Assembly: GCA_023415595.1 (NCBI GenBank)
Contig: JAEZJW010000075.1
Coordinates: 1-46,010, forward strand
Length of the DNA: 46,010 nt
Direction of reading: 5' to 3'
Origin: Bacillota bacterium
Lineage (GTDB): Bacteria; Bacillota; Clostridia; Lachnospirales; Lachnospiraceae
Shown here one piece after another: positions 7,142 to 15,821 of the stretch. The notes beneath the pieces are model-generated. The model worked only from the letters and a program-made list of their open reading frames with translations. It ran no database searches and had not been told where the DNA came from. A program made the translations under genes and the position numbers. Position 1 is the first letter of the stretch. Each line of letters begins with the position of its first letter.

Positions 7142-9052
7142 TTAGATATCCAAATTCCGTACGTACTTCGCATTGGTCTCAATGAATTCCCTTCGGGGCT
7201 CAACCTTGTCTCCCATCAGTGTCGTAAAAGTGATATCGATTTCAGAGGATTCCTCTTCATCCATTGTTACTCTTAAGAGAATTCTCTTCTCCGGATCCAT
7301 GGTCGTATCCCAAAGCTGTTCGGCATCCATCTCGCCAAGACCCTTATAACGCTGGATTTTGTTATTACCATCCCTGCCGAGCTCGGTGAGAATTTGGTTC
7401 AATTCCTCATCACTGTAAGCATACTTCACTACTTTGCCCTTCTCCACCTTATAGAGCGGCGGCTGCGCCAGGTAGACATAGCCCTGCTTAATCAGTTCCG
7501 GCATGAAGCGGTAGAAGAAGGTAAGCAGCAAGGTACTGATATGCGCGCCGTCCACGTCCGCATCCGTCATTATGATGATTTTATGGTATCTGAGCCGGGA
7601 GACGTCAAAGTCATCGGAGATACCTGTTCCGAAGGCCGTAATCATCGCTTTGATTTCATTATTGACCAGTATTTTATCAAGACGGGATTTCTCCACGTTC
7701 AATATCTTACCACGCAAAGGCAGAATCGCCTGTGTTGCTCTGGATCTTGCTGTTTTGGCAGAGCCACCTGCAGAATCTCCCTCAACGATATAAATTTCAC
7801 ATTTGGACGGATCCTTTTCGGAGCAGTCGGCCAATTTTCCCGGAAGACTTGAGCCCTCCAGTGCGGTCTTTCTTCTGGTCAGATCCCTGGCTTTTCTGGC
7901 TGCATCCCTGGCCCTCTGGGCAAGGATTGATTTCTCGCATATCATTCTGGCTACTGCAGGATTCTGCTCGAGGAAGTAGGTCAGCTGTTCGCTGACGATT
8001 CCCTCCACTGCGCCTCTGGCTTCACTGTTACCCAACTTCTGCTTCGTCTGTCCTTCAAACTGAGGTTCCGGGATCTTGATACTGACGATAGCCGTCAGAC
8101 CTTCCCTGATATCTTCCCCTGTCAGGTTCTGCTCATTATCCTTCAAATATTTCTGACCTCTTGCATAATCATTGAAGGTCTTCGTGAGGGCATTTTTGAA
8201 ACCGATTAAATGAGTTCCTCCCTCCGGAGTAGTGATATTATTTACAAAGCTGTATACACCTTCGGTATAGGTACTGTTATGCTGCAGCGCAACCTCAACA
8301 TACACCTCATCCCTCTGGCCTTCGCAATAGATGATGTCCTGATACAGGGGATCCTTATGACGGTTGAGATATTCTACATACTCCTTGATTCCGCCTGCAT
8401 AATGGAAATCTCTCTCCTTCACTTCTTCTTCCCTGACGTCATAAAGTCTTATTCTTAAGTTCTTGGTCAAGAAGGCCATTTCCCTCAGTCTCTGCTTTAA
8501 GGTGTCAAAATCATATATCGTTTCTTCAAATATTTCCTTATCCGGAAAGAAGGTTACCTTCGTACCTCGTTCTGTCGTCTCACCAATCTCTTTCAGAGGG
8601 CAGACTACCTTCCCTCTCTCATATCTCTGGAAATACTTCTTGCCATCGATACTGATTTCTACCTCCAACCACTCAGACAGAGCATTTACAACCGAAGCTC
8701 CTACTCCATGCAGTCCGCCGGAAACCTTATATCCCCCACCGCCAAATTTGCCGCCGGCATGAAGAATCGTAAAGACGACCTCTACAGCGGGGATACCCTT
8801 TTTCTGATTAATGCCGATCGGTATTCCTCGTCCGTTATCAACTACAGAGACGGAATTATCCTGATTGATGGTTACGTCTATGGTATCGCAATAGCCGGCC
8901 AGTGCCTCGTCCACCGCATTGTCTACGATTTCATAAACCAGATGGTGTAATCCCTTTGAAGAAGTAGACCCGATATACATACCCGGCCTTTTTCTGACAG
9001 CCTCTAATCCTTCCAATATCTGAATTTGATCTGCACCATATTCGTTGCTCAT
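7142..9052 (-). CDS. gyrB: DNA gyrase subunit B
   Basis: GyrB (636 residues) is the ATPase half of gyrase. The N-terminal GHKL ATPase has ELVDNAVDEA-type sequence (EIVDNAVDEALAGY near 42-55), VVDNGRGIP and GGLHGVGASVVNALS for ATP binding. The TOPRIM domain shows EGDSAGGSAKTARSR and IMTDADVDGAHI, whose acidic residues bind the metal. The C-terminal block YKGLGEMDAEQLWDTTMDP is diagnostic for type IIA B subunits and the protein ends in the short RNLDI tail typical of gyrase. Length is normal for the Gram-positive form lacking the proteobacterial insert. It is downstream of recF by 143 bp with no hairpin or clear promoter seen between them, so read-through from the dnaN-recF unit is possible. 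Confidence 0.97.
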   Translation of the reverse strand: MSNEYGADQIQILEGLEAVRKRPGMYIGSTSSKGLHHLVYEIVDNAVDEALAGYCDTIDVTINQDNSVSVVDNGRGIPIGINQKKGIPAVEVVFTILHAGGKFGGGGYKVSGGLHGVGASVVNALSEWLEVEISIDGKKYFQRYERGKVVCPLKEIGETTERGTKVTFFPDKEIFEETIYDFDTLKQRLREMAFLTKNLRIRLYDVREEEVKERDFHYAGGIKEYVEYLNRHKDPLYQDIIYCEGQRDEVYVEVALQHNSTYTEGVYSFVNNITTPEGGTHLIGFKNALTKTFNDYARGQKYLKDNEQNLTGEDIREGLTAIVSIKIPEPQFEGQTKQKLGNSEARGAVEGIVSEQLTYFLEQNPAVARMICEKSILAQRARDAARKARDLTRRKTALEGSSLPGKLADCSEKDPSKCEIYIVEGDSAGGSAKTARSRATQAILPLRGKILNVEKSRLDKILVNNEIKAMITAFGTGISDDFDVSRLRYHKIIIMTDADVDGAHISTLLLTFFYRFMPELIKQGYVYLAQPPLYKVEKGKVVKYAYSDEELNQILTELGRDGNNKIQRYKGLGEMDAEQLWDTTMDPEKRILLRVTMDEEESSEIDITFTTLMGDKVEPRREFIETNAKYVRNLDI

Positions 9053-9195
9053 AATAACCTCCTTATGCCTGTTCTTAAGACATTTACCTTTTCTTTGGTA
9101 ACTGCCTGATGAGGCATTTCTCTGTTTTGCAGGAATGATTTTTAAGTAACCTGAGCTTATACCTGCCGTGTTTTTAGAAAGTCTAAATCGCCTTC

Positions 9196-10281
9196 TTAAT
9201 TTTCACTGGTAACCTCGCCACCAATAACATGGAAAATCTTATTATATTCAAACCTGTGGTTAACAAATTCCTCTAACCCCGTACAGGTAATGATCGTTTG
9301 GATATCTCCGATGCTGTTTAGCAGATGATTTTGCCTGCTTCGGTCAAGCTCTGACAGGACATCATCCAAAAGAAGTACCGGATTCTCTTTTATAATGGTT
9401 TTAACCAATTGAATTTCTGCCAGCTTGCAGGACAATGCCGCAGTTCTCTGCTGTCCCTGGGACCCAAACCTGCGGATGTCTATATCATTTACGATAAAAG
9501 ACATATCATCCCGATGGGGACCTGTGTTCGTCATTTTTAGTGCCAGATCCTTCTCCGCCGTCTTTTTTAATTTTCCTTCCAGTTCGTCTGCTCTGACATT
9601 GGGTTCATACTTCAGCAGTAATTCTTCCCTTTCTCCGGTCAGCCTTTTATGTATGGGCATAGTCAGCTCGTTCAGCTCCAGGATAAACTTCTGTCTGGCC
9701 TGAATAATATAGCTCCCATGTTCTGCTAGTTTAGAATCCCATAAATATAGTGTATCCAATAAATTCCTGTTAAATCCGATTTGCTTTAATAAGTTGTTTC
9801 TTTGAGCAAGAGCTTTATTATAATTAGCCAGATGGTACAAATAAACCTTGTCCAGCTGGCATAATTCCAGATCTAAGAATCTCCTCCGTTCTCCGGGTCC
9901 GTCCTTGATGATATAGAGATCCTCCGGCGAAAAAAACACAAGGTTCAGCATACCAAATAATTCACCTTGTCTTTTAATCGGGATGCCATCTATGGCAACC
10001 CCTTTGGCCTTATTCTTCTTTAAATGCAGATCGATCCGATGTGTTGTCTGATTCTTCTCGATCATGATGCGGACATGGGCTTCTTCCCTGGCGAACATGA
10101 TAAGTTCCCTGTCCTTGCTGCCCCGGTGGGATTTTGTTGTTCCTCCCAGATAGACAGCCTCCAGGATATTCGTTTTCCCCTGGGCGTTTTCCCCATATAA
10201 AATATTGGTACCGCTATGAAACTGTAGATTCAGCTGGCCATAATTTCTATAGTCCTTCAGTTCCAACGATTTGACAATCAT
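9196..10281 (-). CDS. recF: DNA replication and repair protein RecF
   Basis: RecF (361 residues) is an SMC/ABC-like ATPase that binds gapped DNA and helps RecOR load RecA. The Walker A motif is YGENAQGKTNILEA (about 30-43), the ABC signature region is GSQGQQRTAALSCKLAE and Walker B is PVLLLDDVLSELD, all in the expected order. The conserved N-terminal LELKDYRNY (about 6-14) matches the family. Only 19 bp separate it from yaaA upstream, so translation is probably linked. Length is within the family's usual 350-375 residues and nothing is missing. Confidence 0.96.
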   Translation of the reverse strand: MIVKSLELKDYRNYGQLNLQFHSGTNILYGENAQGKTNILEAVYLGGTTKSHRGSKDRELIMFAREEAHVRIMIEKNQTTHRIDLHLKKNKAKGVAIDGIPIKRQGELFGMLNLVFFSPEDLYIIKDGPGERRRFLDLELCQLDKVYLYHLANYNKALAQRNNLLKQIGFNRNLLDTLYLWDSKLAEHGSYIIQARQKFILELNELTMPIHKRLTGEREELLLKYEPNVRADELEGKLKKTAEKDLALKMTNTGPHRDDMSFIVNDIDIRRFGSQGQQRTAALSCKLAEIQLVKTIIKENPVLLLDDVLSELDRSRQNHLLNSIGDIQTIITCTGLEEFVNHRFEYNKIFHVIGGEVTSEN

Positions 10282-10300
10282 ATCCGCACCATCATTTCTT

Positions 10301-10510
10301 TTACTTTATGATTTTAATCTGTTCTCCGTCATACTCGACCAGATCCCCGTCATAGAGCTTCTTACCCCTTTGGGTTTCAACTTTACCGTTTACCTTCACT
10401 TTGCCATCGAGTATCTCATTCTTTGCATCGACTCCGGAATCTGCGAGACCTGCGGCCTTCAATGCTTGTCCGAGCTTGATATATTCTTCCCTCAATTTAA
10501 TCTGATGCAT
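10301..10510 (-). CDS. yaaA: S4-domain RNA-binding protein YaaA
   Basis: This 69-residue protein consists essentially of one S4 RNA-binding domain: the helical IKLGQALKAAGLADSG followed by the beta-hairpin core VKVNGKVETQRGKKLYDGD. It is the small protein commonly found between dnaN and recF in Firmicutes. Relatives are linked to ribosome assembly, but the exact function is not settled. It is 20 bp from dnaN upstream and 19 bp from recF downstream on the same strand, so it is an operon member. The length is normal for the family. Confidence 0.92.
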   Translation of the reverse strand: MHQIKLREEYIKLGQALKAAGLADSGVDAKNEILDGKVKVNGKVETQRGKKLYDGDLVEYDGEQIKIIK

Positions 10511-10530
10511 TTATAAGCTCCAATCTTTTT

Positions 10531-11640
10531 CTATGATACAACATTAATATTTACAGGTAAAATTAAATAAATGTATGACTGCTCCTTATCTCGGATAAAG
10601 CAAGGCGCTTTTGCATTGATTAAATAGATGTCAACGTTCTCATCATCAATTACACGAAGTGCGTCAAGTAAGAACTTCGGATTAAAGCCGATTACAATAT
10701 CCTTACCTTCCTTCGTGATATCAATCTCTTCATTCATGGAACCTATGGCTGTATTGATCTTAAGTTCAAAATTATTATTCCGGATATCGATAATGATCGG
10801 CTTCTTATCCGTCTCCCTGATTAAGAGGGATGCTCTCTCGATACAGCTCTGAAGCTCTTTCTTGTTAATCGTAACCTTAGTTTCATAATCGCTGGACAGC
10901 ATCTGATCAATCCTATAGTACTCTCCCTCAATCAGTCTGGACAGTACAACGGTTTCATCAAACTCAAACAGGACATGCTTGTCCGTAAAGAAAATGTTAA
11001 CCAGAGAGGAAACCTCTCCGGATAAAATCTTGCTTATTTCATTTAAAGTCTTACCCGGAACAATTACCTTCCGGTCCTCATAGGAATCCTTCATGAGAAT
11101 CTTTCGGATCGAAATTCTGTGACCATCCAGGGAAATTACTCTGAGTTCGTTCTTCTTGATTTCAAACAGCTCGCCGGTCATGATCTTATTACTCTCATTA
11201 TCCGAGATAGAGAAAACTGTCTGACGAATTACTTCTTTTAACGTAAACTGGGACAGGATAACAGGATTATCCTTCTCAATCTTAGGCAGGGATGGAAATT
11301 CCTCTCCGGATCTTCCGGAGATCGAGAACTTTGCTTTTTCACAGATGATTTCCGTCATGAAATTATTGTCCGTCGAGATATGGACCTCATTCTCCGGAAG
11401 TCTTCTTACTATCTCAGAAAAAACCTTTGCATTTAATGCAACGGTTCCTGTTTCAGAGACATTTCCTTTCACGAATGTTTCAATACCTAGTTCCATATCA
11501 TTTGCGATTAATTTGATACGCTGATCCTTAGCCTCTATAATCAGACATTCTAGTATGGGCATGGTTGATTTAACAGGAACAGCTTTCAGAACAATATTTA
11601 CACTGTTTAGTAAATCAGATTTCTGACATTGGATTTTCAT
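10531..11640 (-). CDS. dnaN: DNA polymerase III beta sliding clamp
   Basis: DnaN (369 residues) forms the dimeric ring that tethers the replicative polymerase to DNA. The opening MKIQCQKSDLLNSVNIVLKAVP and the block ILECLIIEAKDQRIKLIANDMELGIE match domain 1; GRSGEEFPSLP (about 113-123) and VISLDGHRIS mark the middle domain; the C-terminus ends in CFIRDKEQSYIYLILPVNI, matching the usual IYLIMPVRL-type end that forms the partner-binding pocket. A DnaA-box-like sequence (TTATTCACA on the coding strand, 11642-11650) lies between the ribosome site AAGGGAG and the ATG. Transcription probably comes from dnaA read-through, a promoter in the 269-bp spacer, or both. Confidence 0.97.
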   Translation of the reverse strand: MKIQCQKSDLLNSVNIVLKAVPVKSTMPILECLIIEAKDQRIKLIANDMELGIETFVKGNVSETGTVALNAKVFSEIVRRLPENEVHISTDNNFMTEIICEKAKFSISGRSGEEFPSLPKIEKDNPVILSQFTLKEVIRQTVFSISDNESNKIMTGELFEIKKNELRVISLDGHRISIRKILMKDSYEDRKVIVPGKTLNEISKILSGEVSSLVNIFFTDKHVLFEFDETVVLSRLIEGEYYRIDQMLSSDYETKVTINKKELQSCIERASLLIRETDKKPIIIDIRNNNFELKINTAIGSMNEEIDITKEGKDIVIGFNPKFLLDALRVIDDENVDIYLINAKAPCFIRDKEQSYIYLILPVNINVVS

Positions 11641-11909
11641 ATGTGAATAATCTCCCTTCGCATGTGATAAATAAATATATAAAAGATTCTTAGCAGTATT
11701 AGTATTAAGGGATGTGAATTTGTTGAAAACTGCGTTTCAGCCTTAAAATACAGCCTTTTCAGCCATTGATAAGCTTGTAGGATTCCTTTGGATGAAACGT
11801 GGACAAACAGGATTTCTTACACATACACAATTTGGAAGCTAAATAATTCACAGCTCATCTACAAGCTATCAACTAATTATCAACAGAATATCAACCTTTA
11901 AAAAGAAAA
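11641..11909. other. dnaN/dnaA spacer: DnaA-box cluster, possible unwinding region
   Basis: No gene. DnaA-box-like sites: TTATTCACA at 11642-11650 (minus, full consensus), TAATTCACA at 11844-11852 (8/9), TTATCAACA at 11877-11885 (8/9), and weaker 7/9 matches at 11713-11721, 11798-11806 and 11821-11829. The motif TATCAAC occurs three times at 11867, 11878 and 11889, exactly 11 bp apart. A triplet-like run TAGCAGTATTAGTATTAA (11691-11708) beside the AT-rich 11665-11686 resembles a DnaA-trio plus unwinding element, as in the B. subtilis dnaA-dnaN spacer. This last point is inference. Confidence 0.6.
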
Positions 11910-13262
11910 CTATTCAGGGTTAATCTTCTTTATTAATACATCAATCGTATTATGTATGGAAGAATCTCCTCCAATATCGGAAGTTACCTTATCGCAGCCA
12001 TGCAATACGGTTGAATGGTCACGGTTACCGAGTGTCTTGCCGATATCAGTTACGGACATATCCGTCAGCTTGCGGCACAGATACATGACGACCTGTCTGG
12101 GATAGGAGATATTTCTGCTCTTATCCTTAGAATAGATATCAGCCGGTGTTATATTATAATGTTCTGCTACCACATCGACAATCAGCTCCGGTGTTATTAC
12201 CTTCTTCTCGTTCGGAGAAATAATATCCTGAAGGGCTTCCTCTGCCAGTAACAGATTTAACTCTCTTTTCTTAAGTCTGGAGAAAGCTACGATTTTGGTT
12301 AAAGCACCTTCCAGCTCACGGATGTTGGACTTAATATTATTCGCAATATATCTGAGTACTTCTTCATCAATCTTATATCCGTCCAGCTCTTCCTTCTTCT
12401 TAAGAATAGCCATTCTGGTCTCATAATCAGGAGACTGGATGTCCGCCATAAGTCCATGCTCGAATCTGGACCTAAGCCTGTCCTCTAAGGTAAGCATCTC
12501 TTTCGGAGGACGGTCACTGGAGATAATGATCTGCTTCTTTGATTCATGTAAGGTATTAAAGGTATGGAAGAACTCCTCCTGGGTGCTCTCCTTTCCTATA
12601 ATAAACTGAATATCATCAATTAAAAGAATATCGATACTGCGATATTTCTCCCTAAATTGTGTGGTCGTCTTCTTCTGAATCGAATCGATCAGTTCGTTCG
12701 TAAATTTCTCACTGGTTACATATAAAACCTTCGTATCAGGATTCTCACTCAGAACAAAATGTGCAACGGAATGCATCAGATGGGTTTTGCCCAAACCAAC
12801 CCCACCATAAATAAACAAAGGATTATAAATTTCTCCCGGGTTCTCTGCAACAGCAAGTGCAGCAGCACGGGCAAATTCATTATTTCCTCCGACTACAAAG
12901 GAATCAAAGGTATATCTGGGATTTAAAAAGGTAGGAATATTACTTGTTTTCTTAACAGCAGCCGGTTCCGTCTTTTTGTCCGAAGAATTCATCTGGCTGG
13001 CTAATATAAACTTAATTTCGTATTGTTCATTCATAACTTCTTCAATAGATACCTTTAATAAAAGCTCATATTTATTGCGAATAATCGTCAGGCTGGTTGG
13101 CCCGATCAGTTCATCATTGATTAATATTGTAATGATGTGATCCGTTACATCAAATACCTTCAGCGGCTTCAGCCAGGCATTGTAGGAAACATCCGTTATG
13201 CCATACTCGGATATCATATATTTTAATATTTCGTCCCATTTAGATTGAATCAAAGTCTTCAT
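11910..13262 (-). CDS. dnaA: Chromosomal replication initiator protein DnaA
   Basis: DnaA (450 residues) binds DnaA boxes as ATP-DnaA and melts the origin. Domain I (about 1-85) recruits partners; a short linker (about 90-115) follows. The AAA+ domain has Walker A GGVGLGKTH (about 153-161), Walker B ILLIDDIQFI and the sensor/arginine-finger region LRSRFEHGLMADI. The C-terminal DNA-binding domain ends with the signature DIGKTLGNRDHSTVLHGCDKV, which contacts the box. The ATG has GGAG seven bases before it. Box-like sequences on both sides of the gene suggest autoregulation. It is the first gene of the leftward replication operon. Confidence 0.98.
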   Translation of the reverse strand: MKTLIQSKWDEILKYMISEYGITDVSYNAWLKPLKVFDVTDHIITILINDELIGPTSLTIIRNKYELLLKVSIEEVMNEQYEIKFILASQMNSSDKKTEPAAVKKTSNIPTFLNPRYTFDSFVVGGNNEFARAAALAVAENPGEIYNPLFIYGGVGLGKTHLMHSVAHFVLSENPDTKVLYVTSEKFTNELIDSIQKKTTTQFREKYRSIDILLIDDIQFIIGKESTQEEFFHTFNTLHESKKQIIISSDRPPKEMLTLEDRLRSRFEHGLMADIQSPDYETRMAILKKKEELDGYKIDEEVLRYIANNIKSNIRELEGALTKIVAFSRLKKRELNLLLAEEALQDIISPNEKKVITPELIVDVVAEHYNITPADIYSKDKSRNISYPRQVVMYLCRKLTDMSVTDIGKTLGNRDHSTVLHGCDKVTSDIGGDSSIHNTIDVLIKKINPE

Positions 13263-13632
13263 TATTACACTCCATGCTGCACTATGGCATTTTATAGGTT
13301 GGATGTTTTACAACCTTTTCTTACAGATACTCACATAGATATATATTATAACATAATGATTAAATTTTCAATGGTTATTATGGCATTCTTATTTTATGGG
13401 TTACAGTTCAGCCGTTAGTGATTAATAATAAGTCTGTGGATTATGGGATAAACGTATAAACATTAGTAACAATGGAAAAATGTTAATAAATCCTTGGAAG
13501 GATAAACAGCTGGAGATAAAATAACACAGCTTATCCACATAATGTATGAAGTTATCAACAAAAGAGCATATATATAAGGAAGAAACAGCATCAGGACGTT
13601 CCGGACAGGGCCTTCAGAAGTAAAATAACTAC
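13263..13632. other. oriC segment upstream of dnaA
   Basis: Gene-free region between the divergent dnaA and rpmH. A perfect DnaA box TTATCCACA is at 13531-13539; TTATCAACA at 13552-13560 and, on the minus strand, TAATCCACA at 13435-13443 each differ by one base. The part next to dnaA (about 13335-13400) is very AT-rich. The strand switch of the flanking genes, the box cluster and the AT-rich tract together mark the replication origin. Exact melting and initiation points cannot be seen. Confidence 0.8.
13345..13371 (-). promoter_or_regulatory. Possible dnaA promoter
   Basis: On the minus strand a perfect TATAAT (13345-13350) lies about 83 bp before the dnaA start. The best -35 is TTGAAA (13366-13371) with a short 15-bp spacer, so strength is uncertain. 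No closer alternative was found. Confidence 0.4.
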
Positions 13633-13661
13633 TTGACGTAAGGTTGGATTGCGCATATAAT
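13633..13661 (+). promoter_or_regulatory. Sigma-A promoter for rpmH operon
   Basis: TTGACG (13633-13638), 17-bp spacer, TATAAT (13656-13661). It points right toward rpmH, leaving a leader of about 75 nt that ends in a strong AAGGAGGTG ribosome site. Confidence 0.8.
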
Positions 13662-13744
13662 AGACGTGATATTCCTTAATACAGAGTAAAATAGATAAAG
13701 TTCGCTTATCAAAGTGCCGGCTTAGAAAAAGGAGGTGCATATCA

Positions 13745-13879
13745 ATGAAAATGACATTCCAACCGAAGACTAGACAGAGGTCTAAAGTTCATGGATTCAG
13801 AGCAAGAATGAGTTCTGCAGGTGGCAGAAAGGTATTATCTGCAAGAAGAGCAAAGGGAAGAAAGAAGCTTACTGCTTAA
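13745..13879 (+). CDS. rpmH: 50S ribosomal protein L34
   Basis: This 44-residue, very basic protein begins MKMTFQPKTRQRSKVHGFRA and continues RMSSAGGRKVLSARRAKGRKKLTA in two runs, the complete and near-invariant L34 sequence with its usual length. L34 sits in the large ribosomal subunit and is one of the last proteins to join. The gene is the first of the rightward operon next to oriC, the standard place in bacteria. AAGGAGGTG lies eight bases before the ATG and a consensus promoter is at 13633-13661. The short terminator at 13892-13919 probably lets rpmH mRNA exceed that of rnpA. Confidence 0.98.
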   Translation: MKMTFQPKTRQRSKVHGFRARMSSAGGRKVLSARRAKGRKKLTA

Positions 13880-13891
13880 GTTTAAAACACA

Positions 13892-13919
13892 GGTCGCATT
13901 TTTTGTGGCCTTTTCTTCT
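13892..13919 (+). terminator. Attenuating terminator between rpmH and rnpA
   Basis: GGTCGCA (13892-13898) pairs with TGTGGCC (13904-13910), including two G-U pairs, around a 5-T loop, followed by TTTTCTTCT. The stem is short and weak, so partial read-through into rnpA is likely. I see no separate promoter for rnpA in the 96 bp that follow. Confidence 0.6.
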
Positions 13920-14015
13920 AATGTCAGGTAGAAAATGTTGGAATTTATCCATGGTGTGAACAGCATCGGACTTAAGCTGTCGGGCAGCGGCAGTATGGAA
14001 GGTATTATATAGGAC

Positions 14016-14378
14016 ATGAAGAAGACGGAAAGCTTAAAGAATAATTCAGAGTATCAAGTGGTATATCAAACCGGCAAATCATATGCGAATAAATTTTTGA
14101 TTATGTATGTCAGAGAAAATGGGTTCCATTATAACCGTCTAGGAATATCGGTGAGTAAAAAAGTCGGGAACAGTGTGATAAGACACAGAGTTACCAGAAT
14201 AATCAGGGAAAGCTATCGGCTGTCGGAAGATCAGATAATGAACGGATTGGACATAGTGGTTGTCGCAAGGGTCAGTGCTAAAGGTAAAAATTATAGCGAA
14301 ATCGATAGTGCGTTAAAGCATCTTGTAAAACTCCATAAGATTGGGTTAAGTAACAGCAGTTCAAGAGATAGGGAATGA
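14016..14378 (+). CDS. rnpA: Ribonuclease P protein component
   Basis: RnpA (120 residues) is the protein subunit that binds the 5' leader of precursor tRNA and helps the catalytic RnpB RNA cut it. It begins MKKTESLKNNSEYQVVYQTG, and the conserved RNR-like block is seen as KKVGNSVIRHRVTRIIRESYR (positions about 48-68), with the basic helix that touches the RNA. GLDIVVVARVSAKGKNY matches the conserved C-terminal strand. It stands in the usual place after rpmH and is 15 bp before yidD. The RNA subunit is not in this window. Length is normal. Confidence 0.96.
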   Translation: MKKTESLKNNSEYQVVYQTGKSYANKFLIMYVRENGFHYNRLGISVSKKVGNSVIRHRVTRIIRESYRLSEDQIMNGLDIVVVARVSAKGKNYSEIDSALKHLVKLHKIGLSNSSSRDRE

Positions 14379-14393
14379 ATCAGAGGGATTACA

Positions 14394-14609
14394 TTGATTA
14401 GAAGATTATTTATCTTATTGGTAAAATTATATCAGAAGTATATATCTCCTCTTAAGAGAAATTCAAGCTGTATCTATACACCAACCTGTTCTTCCTATGC
14501 AATAGAAGCATTGGAAAAGTATGGTGCTATCAAGGGAATGTATTTAACCATCAGAAGAATATTAAGATGTCATCCCTTCCATAAGGGAGGATATGATCCG
14601 GTTCCGTGA
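14394..14609 (+). CDS. yidD: Membrane protein insertion efficiency factor YidD
   Basis: YidD (71 residues) is a small membrane-associated protein thought to assist YidC-dependent insertion. Family signatures are KLYQKYISPLKRNSSCIYTP, CSSYAIEALEKYGAIKG and the ending RRILRCHPFHKGGYDPVP, with three conserved Cys. The start is a TTG with AGAGG about eight bases upstream; no ATG is available in frame without losing the conserved N-terminal amphipathic helix. It lies between rnpA and yidC with short gaps, forming one operon. The family's contribution in E. coli is modest, and its precise mechanism is not known. Confidence 0.94.
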   Translation: MIRRLFILLVKLYQKYISPLKRNSSCIYTPTCSSYAIEALEKYGAIKGMYLTIRRILRCHPFHKGGYDPVP

Positions 14610-14634
14610 AGACGGCTCTAAGGAGGAAAAAACG

Positions 14635-15819
14635 TTGCAGGTTACAGTATTAGCTAATATTTTATCGCCGATTGCATATGTATTAGGATTGATTATGAAT
14701 GGCATTTATGCATTCTTCAGTCTGTTCGGCATTGAGAATTTGGCATTATCCATCATCATGTTTACATTAATCATGAAGGTGTTGATGCTGCCTTTGACAA
14801 TTAAACAGCAGAAATTTACGAGACTGTCTTCCAGGATGAATCCGGAAATACAGAAGATACAGGCAAAATATAAAGGCAAAAGGGATGAAGCAACCCTTAG
14901 AAAGCAGCAGGCCGAAACACAGGCAATTTATCAGAAATACGGTTCAAGTCCTACCTCCGGTTGTCTGCCGATGCTAATCATGCTGCCGATCATGTTCGCA
15001 TTATATCAGGTAGTTAATAATATACCGAATTATGTTACAATCGTTAGGGATCAGTACCAGATTATAGCAGATGCTGTTATGAATAATCAGGTGGTTGATA
15101 AGGTTGCTGCAATTGTAAATGTTGATGCGGCCAAGCTGACGGACAGTAACAGTATTATTAGTGTTCTGTCACATTTTAAGACAGGGCAATGGAAAGAATT
15201 AACTTCTTTGATTCCCACAGCAGGGGAAGCAATTGGCTATATTAAGAATGTAAATGGATTCTTTGGTTTAAGCGTAACTGATATTCCGAGTTGGAAATCA
15301 GCATCCTTATTAATTCCGGTGCTGGCAATGGCACTTCAGTTTGTACAGAGTAAGCAGATATCCGTTAAGCCGGATAAGAGTAACCCAACTGCCAATGCGA
15401 TGTCCTCCATGAATTATGTTATGCCGGTCATGTCGGGCTTTTTTGCTCTGATGTTACCGATCGGTGTCGGCATTTACTGGATCGCAAACAGTGCGTTCTC
15501 CATTGTTCAGCAGTTCTTCGTTAACAGATACATGGATAGTGTGGGCATGGATGAATTAGTTGAGAAGAGCAGTGCCAAGGCAGGGAAAAAATATGCACCT
15601 AAGTCCGTACCTGCAGGTTCTTCATTACAGGAATTAGCCAAAAAGCAAACTAGAACATTAGATACGAATGTCTCAGAAAGGGCGAAAACTCCGGATAGAG
15701 AGAGTTCTTCAGATAGTGATGAAGCTTCTTCAGGTAAGTCAGGGGAAACCTACAAACCCACCAGCATTTCTGAGATAGCTAACCTTCTTAAAACCAGAAA
15801 TGAAAAGGGGGATAAATAG
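14635..15819 (+). CDS. yidC: Membrane protein insertase YidC/OxaA
   Basis: YidC inserts and folds membrane proteins alone or with SecYEG. I set the start at TTG 14635, because AAGGAGG lies just upstream at 14619-14625; the frame extends further left but would overlap yidD. The product (394 residues) has hydrophobic segments near its N-terminus (LSPIAYVLGLIMNGIYAFF), then the conserved cytoplasmic hairpin with IKQQKFTRLSSRMNPEIQKI, and further helices including GCLPMLIMLPIMFALYQVV and the last VMSGFFALMLPIGVGIYWIA. The loop between the latter two helices is long (about 100 residues), as in other Clostridia. The C-terminal 85 residues are hydrophilic, rich in Lys, Ser and Glu, and probably bind ribosomes. 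There is no lipobox. Confidence 0.95.
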   Translation: MQVTVLANILSPIAYVLGLIMNGIYAFFSLFGIENLALSIIMFTLIMKVLMLPLTIKQQKFTRLSSRMNPEIQKIQAKYKGKRDEATLRKQQAETQAIYQKYGSSPTSGCLPMLIMLPIMFALYQVVNNIPNYVTIVRDQYQIIADAVMNNQVVDKVAAIVNVDAAKLTDSNSIISVLSHFKTGQWKELTSLIPTAGEAIGYIKNVNGFFGLSVTDIPSWKSASLLIPVLAMALQFVQSKQISVKPDKSNPTANAMSSMNYVMPVMSGFFALMLPIGVGIYWIANSAFSIVQQFFVNRYMDSVGMDELVEKSSAKAGKKYAPKSVPAGSSLQELAKKQTRTLDTNVSERAKTPDRESSSDSDEASSGKSGETYKPTSISEIANLLKTRNEKGDK

Positions 15820-15821
15820 TC

